A model generated the notes under the pieces. That model was not told the DNA's origin. It searched no databases and saw nothing but the letters and a program-made list of their open reading frames with translations. From assembly GCA_013398055.1 (NCBI GenBank), contig VZRS01009575.1, forward strand, positions 1-64,000: a DNA stretch of 64,000 bases. Reading direction: 5' to 3'. Source of the stretch: Ifrita kowaldi. Its lineage: Eukaryota > Chordata > Aves > Passeriformes > Cinclosomatidae. The translations under genes were made by a program, and so were the position numbers. Shown here piece after piece: positions 47,201 to 59,200 of the stretch (positions within the stretch are counted from its first letter, which is position 1; each line of letters opens with the position of its first letter).

Positions 47201-50200
47201 AGTTTCATCCAGACTCAAATCAGTCAGTTCTCTCAGTGAAGAGATTAGCTTGGCAGTTCCTATCCAGGGAATTGAAGACCAAGTACACTAGGTAGGTATA
47301 CAGTCATGGTCTTGATACACAGTTGTATCTCAGTTGTAACTGTGGCAAACTTGAGTTTTGCCCTTTTATTGTGATTATAACTTAAATGCTATAAATCTTC
47401 CCACAATAGTCATTAGGTGGACTTTTCATAGTTGAGTTCTTTATCTATAAACTGAGCTCTGAACTTTGCTGCTGCCAGAAGCAGCTAACTAACTACTGTC
47501 AATGTGTAGATGTCTATGATTTTACATGTTTTTTGTCTTTTTAATATCCATTGGGACTCAGGTGAATTTGGAGCAGGACTCCAGGATTAAACTTCTCAAG
47601 CTGCTGGGCTACAGTAAAGAGGATCTGCAAAAAAAGGTAAGGGGTATTTCCAATAGAGGGAAAACCTCTACATGACTAAAGCTGCTGTAGGAGAGTTGTA
47701 GGGTCCCTACTGGAACTGAGCAAGTGATCTCATAGCACGCTAAAGACCAAACTGTATGAAATTTCAGCTTAGAGTCACATGAAGTATACCCCACTAAAAA
47801 GCAAATGCAAGCACTTGTAAGGGTGTAACTGTAGCTGTACTGAATCAAACCAAAGGGGTCTTGAGCTCGTTTGTCTTTTTTTCAGTTGTTGGTGCACTGG
47901 GAAATGTTTAACGACAGTGCAGTTGTGAGAGCTTCTTTTAGCATTCTGCTCTCTGCATCTCAGGGGATTCTTCAACTGGGAAGAAGGTGACAGGTGGAGA
48001 CAGTCTGGCTTAGCACTGGTGGACAATGCTTTGAAAGGGATAAATAGCCACTGATAGGCAGCCAGCCAGGAATAGGGTAAGGTGGAAGTTTTCAAACAGG
48101 TGAAAGAGCTGGGAGAATTGCGTCTGGGACTTGCCAGTTTCTTGGTAGTTTTGCTGTCCAGGTGCTTACTTTGATAGGGACTTTACTCTGTGTGTGTCTG
48201 TTACTTTTCTAGATTGCCTCATGTTTGAGTAACGGGATCCCAGATAAACAGCCCCGTCCTGAGGCAGATGATACAAATGCTGCACCAGATCAGGTATGTC
48301 CTGTACATCTTGCCAGCCTGGGAGAGCAGAGGAGGGCAGAATGAACTGGAAGGTCTAATTCCAACCACAACTTGTTGAGCTCAATGCCAGCATTGCAGAG
48401 GGCAGTTCACAGGCCTGTCAGACCCTCACAGGGTTAGACTAAATGATCGTAACTTTCCCTTCTGGCTTTAAAACTAATCCATGAACAAGGAAGAAGGACT
48501 CCTGGCTGTTATTCCTGGAAGAAGGCTTGCGTCACCTGTGTTGATTTCTTCAGTGGTAGAATTAGCCTCACCGCAGCTTAACTTCATGCTACTGTTCTGG
48601 ATTTCCTCTGTGAAGCCTCTGCTGTGGTATTTCTTTCCTTTTCACCTCTATCCTCTGAAATGTATTTTCACATAATTTTGGGATGTCCATCTTCAGATGC
48701 CTTCCAGGTCCTGGTTCACTGTAAATTTTTCTCCTCTGAGGTATCTAAAACTTATGTCCTCTGATTAGTAATCTTCTTCACAAGCCTCAAACACTGGCTG
48801 AGATATTTTAGGAGTAGCAATTGTGTCCTGCATTTCAGTAGAGCACCAGGCATGGCTGTGATCCAACCTGTTATTTACAGATTTTACTTGTTGGTCTTGT
48901 CTCTGTTCCATCCAAAATAGTTCAGCTTGCTCAAGGGCTGACAGTTGAGTTGATGAATGCTGCCCAGCAGTGCTGTTGGCATTGCAGGTCTTGCACCAAC
49001 ATTCTCCTAAGCTTTGTTAATTGCAGCACTGCTCTTGTTGCTGCCCTTGTGAAACTCTGCAGATTGATAGCGCAGTGACAGGAGCTTCCAAATTGGAATT
49101 AGATTTATATGAGCATGCACAACCAAATGGAGAGCAGCCCTGTCCCACTCTGTAATCCACTAAACTGTTTTGGGTAGGATCTGTGTGTGCAGTGAATTAA
49201 ATAAGCTCTTGCACTTTTTGCACAGCTTTTGATGAATTCCAGCGATGATGTAGCTGCTGTTTCTTCCTCTTCAGCCTTTTTTGATAACCTCATCCCACAG
49301 AATATGAGCACATTGGAGATTCCTGTCACAGAAGGTATGTTACATGAAGAGTGTTTCTGCCCTCTTAGGAAAAGGGGAGAAGAGGGAAAACCAGAAAATT
49401 AAAGGAGACCAGAAAGAATCTAGTTCGCTCCAGCAGACGGATACTTTTGAAACACACGACCCCTTCAAATGTCATGCAGCATATCTCATTGAGCAGAGAA
49501 ATACTTTTCCCAGATAAGAGACCCATTAAAAATACAGAAGAATCTTGTAGATGATGGAAGACTTAGAGTCAAGTCAGTGGGTTTTTTTGGGTTTCCAAAT
49601 TTTCCTTTAGCTGGGCTTTTAGCTGTTACTGCTTTTTACTGCCTGCTCTTTAAAACAAGCATCATCAGTGCACCTGAGTGATAACCCTTTGGGTTTACTC
49701 TGCTTCTCACCTCTGTAGATACAGATGGACTCATCAGCCAAGCCCTTCTGTTGGGGAATTTTGAGGGTGCAGTGGAGCTGTGCATGCGAGCAGAGCGCTT
49801 TGCTGATGCCGTCATCTTAGCTATAGCTGGTGGGGAGAACCTCCTAAAGGAAACCCAGAAGCGCTACTTTGCCAAGCAGAAAACAAATCTCTCCGTGGTA
49901 AGTGATGGTTTTGTGTACACACTGAGCAGGGGAAGGTGTGCACTGTCTTGGCAGATGTTTCTCTGAATATATGTGGAAATGCTTTTTCCATAATGCAGGA
50001 AGTAGAATGTCAGCAGAATCTGTGCATTTCCTATCACGTGACATTTACTCTAATATCGTGGTAGTTTTATGACAACTTTGTGTTGTCTACGTATTGTGTC
50101 TGTGTTCTCTGATCTTTTGTTTTTTTTAATGGTTTCTGTCTCATGCTTGTATCCTGTGGTGCATACTGCCCCTTTACAGCTCAACTAGGAAGTTCCTGGC

Positions 50201-53200
50201 TTATTAATTTACAAATGGAAGCGTAACAGAGGTTGGGATGTCTTAACACTATGTTCCAGTCATTGATACCAGCTGCTCTGAAACAAGATATGTGTTAGAT
50301 CTTTAGTCTTGTCTAGTGTGGCTGTTTCCGTATTCTTTTAAGTGCTTTGTTGGGCTTTTTTACTTTCCTTGGAGGCATCAAGTTCCAATTACTGTTAACA
50401 TAGGGATGCTGGGATTGTTGGACCTAAATGTACAGTGAGGTAGTAGCTGCATAGTGGGAAGTGTGTTTGAAAATGAGCTGTTGCTTAGGCTGTGAGCTTA
50501 TCTTTGTCTTCAGTGACTGACAGGCCTTCTGCTTCCCTTACAGCTGCTTTCCTCCATTGTGCAGCAGAACTGGCAAGATATTGTTTGCACGTGTGATCTA
50601 CAGAGCTGGAAGGAGGCACTGGCCATCTTGTTAACATACTCAAAGCACGAAGACTACACTCAGCTATGTGGTATGCAGTGTACTATGTTTTGATACAATT
50701 TCCCTAGCAGGGGGTACCTCTGGACTGCTTACAGAAAGAAGTGGATAGAGTTAAGAAAGGAAAGCACTTCTTACTCATTACAGCTACCTGGAACTTAAAT
50801 AAGTGTGGACTGTTGAGTCAGGAGAATGATAGATGCACACCGTAGCTGAGAATCATGGTGTGAAGTTACGTATGTGGATATTTCCTGTGACCTCTAGGAG
50901 CAGCACGGAAAAAAACAGGATAAATGCTATCACTAGGCTGAGACATGAAGAGGGTGATTTTTATTCCATAGAGAAAGGTATTTCCTTTACAGTAAAAGGT
51001 CCAGTGGGCTTCACTCCATCTAAAACAGGTGTGAGCACCCTACTATTGCCTGGAGATTCCCACACCTATTTTGGAAATTAAAAAAAAAAGGTGTTGGATC
51101 TTTTCACTGAATTCATCTGTCATTTCTTTCTTTTGTATGTTGGGCAGGCATATAAAATTGGCAGATGTAGAAAAAGTACTTTTTTTTCAACCAGGTTGGC
51201 TTTGGGATTCCTTCCTGATGCTCATTTCTCTGTTATCCAGCAGTTATGCAATGGAGCTGGTGAAGGGTCTAGATCCCAAGTCTTATGAGGAGCAGCTGAG
51301 GGAGCTGGGGTTGTTTAGCATGGAGAAAAGGAGGTTTGGAGTGACCTTACTACTCTCTATAACTACCCAAAAGGAGGTTGTACTTCTCCAAAATAGCAAG
51401 TAATAGGACAAGAAGAAACAGCCTCAAGTTGCACCAGGGAAAGTTTAAATTGGGCATTAGGAAAACCACCTACACTCAACGGGTTGTCAGTCATTGGAAC
51501 AGGCTGCCCAGGGAAGTGGTGGAGTCACAATCCCTGGAGTTATTTAAAACACGTGTATATGTGGCACTTAAAAACTTGGTTTAGTGGGACTTGGCAGTGT
51601 TAGGTTTATAGTTAGACTCAATCACAATGGTCTTTCCTCATCTAAATGATTCTGTGATTCTAATTAGGTGCAGATCCAAAACATTGGGGTTAATGAGCTC
51701 TTCAAAAGGGAAGTGTGTTTAATGTTGGCTGCATCTCTTCCTCTCTAGACGTGCTGGGTGCCCGCCTGGAATCGGAGGGAGATGCAGCCCTGTCCAATGA
51801 TGCCTGCCTCTGCTATATCTCATCAGGCAATGTGGAGAGGTTGGTGGAATGCTGGGTAAAAAACCACGAGACTTCGTCACCACTTGCCCTACAGGTACAG
51901 GTGCTATAATGTTGATTAGACTCCTCTTTAGGCCAGTCTGGTAGCCCTGAACTGTTTGCATTATCCCATTAGAGTATCTGGTTTCCAGCAGACAGTGGAG
52001 ACCTGTTTGTGCTCACCAAGGTATCTCCTCCTAGCCTGGATTATGGGCCTGCTTTGAAAGGAGGCTTGCACTCCTAATCATTCAGGGTTTGTGTGTTTAC
52101 ATTGCACATAAATCCAGCCATGGACATGAGTTACAGCCTACCTGCCTCTCTAATATACTGATGTCATCTCTGAGCTTCCTTTTTCTCAGGGAAGTTTGAG
52201 CTGTACCTGTTTCTTACTGGTAGTAGCCTGGGAGTACATTTGCTGCTGTGCTTGTCATGTATAACTTAATGTTCCAGTTATCTGGCTGTACCTTCAGAAC
52301 AGCCTGAGCAAAATAAAATGAAGTCTGGACCGTGTTGTTCCCACTGGAAGTAGAATGATCACGTATGGGAAGTCACATCTTGCAGATGAATCAGTACTTC
52401 TAAGTCAGTGTTTTTACCTACCTCTCTTCATTCCTATTGATTATTTCACAGAATCACAGAATAATCCAAGTTGAAAGGGACTCACAAGGATCAAGTCCAG
52501 CACTTAAGTGAATGGCTCATATGAGGATTGAACCCACAACCTTGGTATTAGCAACACTATGCTCTGACCAACTGAGTTAATCTCAGTAATATTACATTTA
52601 AACCTAAGTCACTATGCCCTGTTGTGTCTGTCACTTGCTGGAATGAGCTAGACAAGTCTTCCACTTGGATATCTGTAGATAATGCCCTCTGCTACAGAGA
52701 TCCCTGGTTTTGTAATCCCACTAGTGAGTAAAAGCAACAAAAAAGGCATCTTTAGCACTCCGGGTTGTTTTTGAAACTGGCCCAGTTGGCAGATATGAGC
52801 ATGTATCGTTCTACAGCTGTAAACACTACTTTGATTTGTAGGGGTTGAAGGAGTTTTGAGTAACTAAAAACCTTCTGGTCCTTTTGTCAGCAGCAGTAGT
52901 TTTTTTGCATTTCTCTTGGTATGGTTTTAAGCCTTCCTCTTCCAAGCTGATAGCTTGTAACAGTAGTAGCTTCCTAGTANATCTTTTCACTGAATTCATC
53001 TGTCATTTCTTTCTTTTGTATGTTGGGCAGGCATATAAAATTGGCAGATGTAGAAAAAGTACTTTTTTTTCAACCAGGTTGGCTTTGGGATTCCTTCCTG
53101 ATGCTCATTTCTCTGTTATCCAGCAGTTATGCAATGGAGCTGGTGAAGGGTCTAGATCCCAAGTCTTATGAGGAGCAGCTGAGGGAGCTGGGGTTGTTTA

Positions 53201-56200
53201 GCATGGAGAAAAGGAGGTTTGGAGTGACCTTACTACTCTCTATAACTACCCAAAAGGAGGTTGTACTTCTCCAAAATAGCAAGTAATAGGACAAGAAGAA
53301 ACAGCCTCAAGTTGCACCAGGGAAAGTTTAAATTGGGCATTAGGAAAACCACCTACACTCAACGGGTTGTCAGTCATTGGAACAGGCTGCCCAGGGAAGT
53401 GGTGGAGTCACAATCCCTGGAGTTATTTAAAACACGTGTATATGTGGCACTTAAAAACTTGGTTTAGTGGGACTTGGCAGTGTTAGGTTTATAGTTAGAC
53501 TCAATCACAATGGTCTTTCCTCATCTAAATGATTCTGTGATTCTAATTAGGTGCAGATCCAAAACATTGGGGTTAATGAGCTCTTCAAAAGGGAAGTGTG
53601 TTTAATGTTGGCTGCATCTCTTCCTCTCTAGACGTGCTGGGTGCCCGCCTGGAGTCGGAGGGAGATGCAGCCCTGTCCAATGATGCCTGCCTCTGCTATA
53701 TCTCATCAGGCAATGTGGAGAGGTTGGTGGAATGCTGGGTAAAAAACCACGAGACTTCGTCACCACTTGCCCTACAGGTACAGGTGCTATAATGTTGATT
53801 AGACTCCTCTTTAGGCCAGTCTGGTAGCCCTGAACTGTTTGCATTATCCCATTAGAGTATCTGGTTTCCAGCAGACAGTGGAGACCTGTTTGTGCTCACC
53901 AAGGTATCTCCTCCTAGCCTGGATTATGGGCCTGCTTTGAAAGGAGGCTTGCACTCCTAATCATTCAGGGTTTGTGTGTTTACATTGCACATAAATCCAG
54001 CCATGGACATGAGTTACAGCCTACCTGCCTCTCTAATATACTGATGTCATCTCTGAGCTTCCTTTTTCTCAGGGAAGTTTGAGCTGTACCTGTTTCTTAC
54101 TGGTAGTAGCCTGGGAGTACATTTGCTGCTGTGCTTGTCATGTATAACTTAATGTTCCAGTTATCTGGCTGTACCTTCAGAACAGCCTGAGCAAAATAAA
54201 ATGAAGTCTGGACCGTGTTGTTCCCACTGGAAGTAGAATGATCACGTATGGGAAGTCACATCTTGCAGATGAATCAGTACTTCTAAGTCAGTGTTTTTAC
54301 CTACCTCTCTTCATTCCTATTGATTATTTCACAGAATCACAGAATAATCCAAGTTGAAAGGGACTCACAAGGATCAAGTCCAGCACTTAAGTGAATGGCT
54401 CATATGAGGATTGAACCCACAACCTTGGTATTAGCAACACTATGCTCTGACCAACTGAGTTAATCTCAGTAATATTACATTTAAACCTAAGTCACTATGC
54501 CCTGTTGTGTCTGTCACTTGCTGGAATGAGCTAGACAAGTCTTCCACTTGGATATCTGTAGATAATGCCCTCTGCTACAGAGATCCCTGGTTTTGTAATC
54601 CCACTAGTGAGTAAAAGCAACAAAAAAGGCATCTTTAGCACTCCGGGTTGTTTTTGAAACTGGCCCAGTTGGCAGATATGAGCATGTATCGTTCTACAGC
54701 TGTAAACACTACTTTGATTTGTAGGGGTTGAAGGAGTTTTGAGTAACTAAAAACCTTCTGGTCCTTTTGTCAGCAGCAGNAATTAGGTGCAGATCCAAAA
54801 CATTGGGGTTAATGAGCTCTTCAGAAGGGAAGTGTGTTTAATGTTGGCTGCATCTCTTCCTCTCTAGACGTGCTGGGTGCCCGCCTGGAGTCGGAGGGAG
54901 ATGCAGCCCTGTCCAATGATGCCTGCCTCTGCTATATCTCATCAGGCAATGTGGAGAGGTTGGTGGAATGCTGGGTAAAAAACCACGAGACTTCGTCACC
55001 ACTTGCCCTACAGGTACAGGTGCTATAATGTTGATTAGACTCCTCTTTAGGCCAGTCTGGTAGCCCTGAACTGTTTGCATTATCCCATTAGAGTATCTGG
55101 TTTCCAGCAGACAGTGGAGACCTGTTTGTGCTCACCAAGGTATCTCCTCCTAGCCTGGATTATGGGCCTGCTTTGAAAGGAGGCTTGCACTCCTAATCAT
55201 TCAGGGTTTGTGTGTTTACATTGCACATAAATCCAGCCATGGACATGAGTTACAGCCTACCTGCCTCTCTAATATACTGATGTCATCTCTGAGCTTCCTT
55301 TTTCTCAGGGAAGTTTGAGCTGTACCTGTTTCTTACTGGTAGTAGCCTGGGAGTACATTTGCTGCTGTGCTTGTCATGTATAACTTAATGTTCCAGTTAT
55401 CTGGCTGTACCTTCAGAACAGCCTGAGCAAAATAAAATGAAGTCTGGACCGTGTTGTTCCCACTGGAAGTAGAATGATCACGTATGGGAAGTCACATCTT
55501 GCAGATGAATCAGTACTTCTAAGTCAGTGTTTTTACCTACCTCTCTTCATTCCTATTGATTATTTCACAGAATCACAGAATAATCCAAGTTGAAAGGGAC
55601 TCACAAGGATCAAGTCCAGCACTTAAGTGAATGGCTCATATGAGGATTGAACCCACAACCTTGGTATTAGCAACACTATGCTCTGACCAACTGAGTTAAT
55701 CTCAGTAATATTACATTTAAACCTAAGTCACTATGCCCTGTTGTGTCTGTCACTTGCTGGAATGAGCTAGACAAGTCTTCCACTTGGATATCTGTAGATA
55801 ATGCCCTCTGCTACAGAGATCCCTGGTTTTGTAATCCCACTAGTGAGTAAAAGCAACAAAAAAGGCATCTTTAGCACTCCGGGTTGTTTTTGAAACTGGC
55901 CCAGTTGGCAGATATGAGCATGTATCGTTCTACAGCTGTAAACACTACTTTGATTTGTAGGGGTTGAAGGAGTTTTGAGTAACTAAAAACCTTCTGGTCC
56001 TTTTGTCAGCAGCAGTAGTTTTTTTGCATTTCTCTTGGTATGGTTTTAAGCCTTCCTCTTCCAAGCTGATAGCTTGTAACAGTAGTAGCTTCCTAGTAAA
56101 AAGATTACAGTTGACTGAAATGTTCTTGTGGCTTCTGATTTTCTTTTCTTCCCTTACTGTTAAAGTAGCAATGTCAGGGTTTGCTTCCTGGTTCCTGTTT

Positions 56201-59200
56201 TTCTCCAAGTGCACCTGAGGAAATGGTCATCAGTGACAGTATTTGGTGCAGGGTGGAGTAACTTCTGTCCACATTGGACCCAATGTCAGCTGAAAGTGGG
56301 GAGGGCCATCTGGTATTGTCTCAGCATGAGACGGACCAGTAAAGCTAGTCAGATTCTGAGTAATCTTATTTCTTCCTTCCCCCTGGCTTATTCAGGATCT
56401 TATAGAGAAGGTGATGGTGCTGAGCAGGTCCATTGAGATGCTCCGAGGCACAGCAGGACCAGCACCAGGCCCTGTCTTGGCAGAACAAATCACCCAATAT
56501 GCCAATCTCCTGGCATCACAAGGATGCTTGGCAGCTGCAATGAATTACCTACCCAGCAGCTCTAAAGAGGTGAGTGAGCAGCAAGCTGTTGTGTGAAAGA
56601 GTAGTATGGGGGGGAAATGGTGCTTTGTGTGAGAGAGCTGGGGTTTTGACATGCATTAGGACTTAAGGTTTCACCTTAGTTATGCTAACTTGAGAATAGA
56701 GGGGGAGGGGGGAAGGTGTTCCAGGATATGGGTTTTGTCTTCATTTGCATTTTCTTTGTAGTGCCTTTGATTCAGGGAAAAGGAAAGGAGCTATAGAACT
56801 GTAAAATGGTTGATGGAGAGCAACGTTAGGAAGCAGCTCTCCAGGGAAGCTGCCTCTCTTCCTGAAACTAGCTGGTAGAGGAAGGGAATGGGGAGGTCAC
56901 CTGGCAGTTTGAAACAAATCCATTTAGTGCCTAAATGTGGGTAGGGTTTGGGGAAGGAATACTCTAAAGACTGGAGGAAGGATCAGTGAGACTTCATCTG
57001 CCTGGGAGCATGGCAGGTGATGTCCCAGATTGTCATTTACCATTTGTTGAAGTTTTTTTCCTGGTGGCTGTTGGTGACTGCATGGTTAGTTTTGCAGTTT
57101 GATTCATAGTGCTTTAGGTCAGGATCTACTTTAAATGCCTCCCCAACATTTTCCATCTGGGGCTCTCAAGGTGCTTCTTCTAAAGCACAGTTTGTTTCAG
57201 CTCCTGATTGAACAGCTCCGAGACCGGCTCTTTCACGCTCAAGGAGACAATGTGGGTGATCAGCAGCCACCCCCTTTCCCCTACACTCGTGTCAGTGTAG
57301 GGGTCATTAAACCCCCAGCAGCCAAGAGTGGTTCTACCCTTGAAGGAGCAGCCCACAAAGCAGGTCCCAGACATCCAGAGAAGGTAGGCCTTAAACTCAG
57401 GTGTTCATGGCTTGGGAGGAGGGAGGAAGGCTACTGGGTTGTGGAAGGCATATGAAGTAATATGAGATGACATAAATTGCAGACACTGAGGAACTCCTCC
57501 GTGATGTCCTTCACTGGAGCAAACATAAGCTCTGTGATTATCCAAAAGTGAGCTGTCTGGCGTTTTTTCACAAAGCTCTGTCCTACATGCAGTCTCTAGA
57601 GGAGAATGGTACAAGTGTAGTGATCCACTGACATCTCAAATCTTAGGGTGAAAGGGGCTGTGGTCATTTCCCTATGCTCATCTTACCCTCATATCTTAGT
57701 AAAATTAGTGTACTATGGCTTCATCTCAGTTCTTGCACAAGAAGACTTTGCGAAGTTTTGCTTCCAACCTCTGTTAACTCCATTATCGTTCCTTTGTTCA
57801 CCTGGCTGTGCGTCCAGGAAGTCACTGTGTGGGAACTTGCTCCTGAGGACTAATCCTTTTGAGAGCTGGAGAATACTCTGAAGAGTGTGGTGCTCATCTT
57901 GTTGAGCAAGTTATGTGGTGGGAAAGGCCTTTGATCGAGTGCATCCAAGCCACAAAGAGCAGCAGCAACTTCTCTCGCCTGAGAAATGACAGGGTTAGAA
58001 ATTACATCTGCTAGTATGTGTATGCATATGACTCTGTTGGCCATTTGCAAGTTCTTTATTTTTTAATTGCAGCCCAACTATCAGTCATCATTTGCCCCTT
58101 CAGCACCATCTCAGCCTTCAGTGCCTTCCCTCTTCACACCTCAGCCAGTGCCAGCGATGTCTGTGGCACCTCACCACGTTCCCCCTCCCCAGGTCAGCAC
58201 AGGTCTACAAACAAGTGTCTATTCCAGGGGGCACCCATACCCACAGTACAACTTGGGCTTGAATCCAGCAACTGTCTCAGGGCCAGGTAAGCATTGTCTG
58301 ATAGTTGTGTCCATTTTCTGGGTTTCCTGAGACTAAAGCCTTCAACACAGGTGGCTGCTGTACTTTTTTCCTCACAGGCCTGTTGTACTGACAAAGAACA
58401 AGTCAGCTGCCTGAGAGGCTTCTCAGTGCTTTTGACACACCTAGCTGTAGTGACTGTTGCTGCATGTGCACTGACACTAAGCTTACATAGGGGTGGAAAA
58501 GCCACAGCTGACTTTGTGGCAGTTTGAGTGATGTAGTCTGGGCTAGGGGGGACATGGATATTAAAGGGTATGGCTTGAAGAAGGGAAGACTTACTACCAA
58601 GAAGGATAGTGTCGTGAGCAGTTGGCACATCAAACAAGTGATGCTGATACACTCTCTTTGTTGTCTGTAGCTGTGCCACAGTCTCAGCCATTTGGACCAG
58701 CGGGAGTCAGACCTGTTGGTCCTGCTCCCTTCTCCACCCAGCCGTCTCTGCCAGGACAGCCCATGCCCATGACATCTCCTGGTGTTCCACCACCCAGACC
58801 TGCCCTCTTCACTCCAGCCTCAGTCCCATCATCTCAGCTTTCTGCAGCTTGTCCTCTCCCTGTGGCAAGCCAGTCTCCTCTAGACTACTCTTCAGCACCT
58901 TTCAACTGCCCCATGAACATGGGTTATCCTCAGGGAGGTCCTGGAGCTCCATCTACTAAACCTCTGCCACCAGCCATTCCTCCTCCTCCCACAGGTAAGT
59001 ACTGCTTGTGTGACTTGTGTGTCCAGGACAAGCCCAGATGGGGTTTGTAGTATGTGATGGGCATGGACCTTCTGAGGTCTGGTCTGTCCCCACAGAGGCT
59101 GGATGTAGTGCTGAGGCAAACCTTACAGGCACAGAGTGCTGAGTCTTGCTGTGGTGGTGAAACAAAACCATGGTAACAGTTTCATTCAGCCTGCTCAGTT

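Larger units (their letters stand above)
51098..52979 (+). repeat. Block A of triplicated SEC31B segment
   Basis: First copy (1,882 bp). It carries a CR1 fragment, coding exon 16 and a SINE. It is continuous with exon 15 upstream and ends at a single N. Matches block B at a constant offset of 1,883 and block C at 3,119, with no insertion or deletion noticed. Confidence 0.95.
52981..54779 (+). repeat. Block B of triplicated SEC31B segment
   Basis: Second copy (1,799 bp), with a single N on each side. It is truncated 83 bp earlier than block A at its right end. The only difference from block A I noticed is one silent base in exon 16. Confidence 0.95.
54781..56098 (+). repeat. Block C of triplicated SEC31B segment
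   Basis: Third copy (1,318 bp) of the right-hand part. It starts exactly at the end of the CR1 tail seen in blocks A and B and lacks that CR1. It runs unbroken into unique intron sequence toward exon 17. One intronic base (CTTCAGAAGG, against CTTCAAAAGG) separates it from A and B. Confidence 0.95.

Noticed and set aside
52446..52586. A tRNA-Ile gene on the minus strand
   Set aside because: The boxes are present but the cloverleaf is degraded, and the segment runs directly into a CR1-type tail, so it is a SINE.
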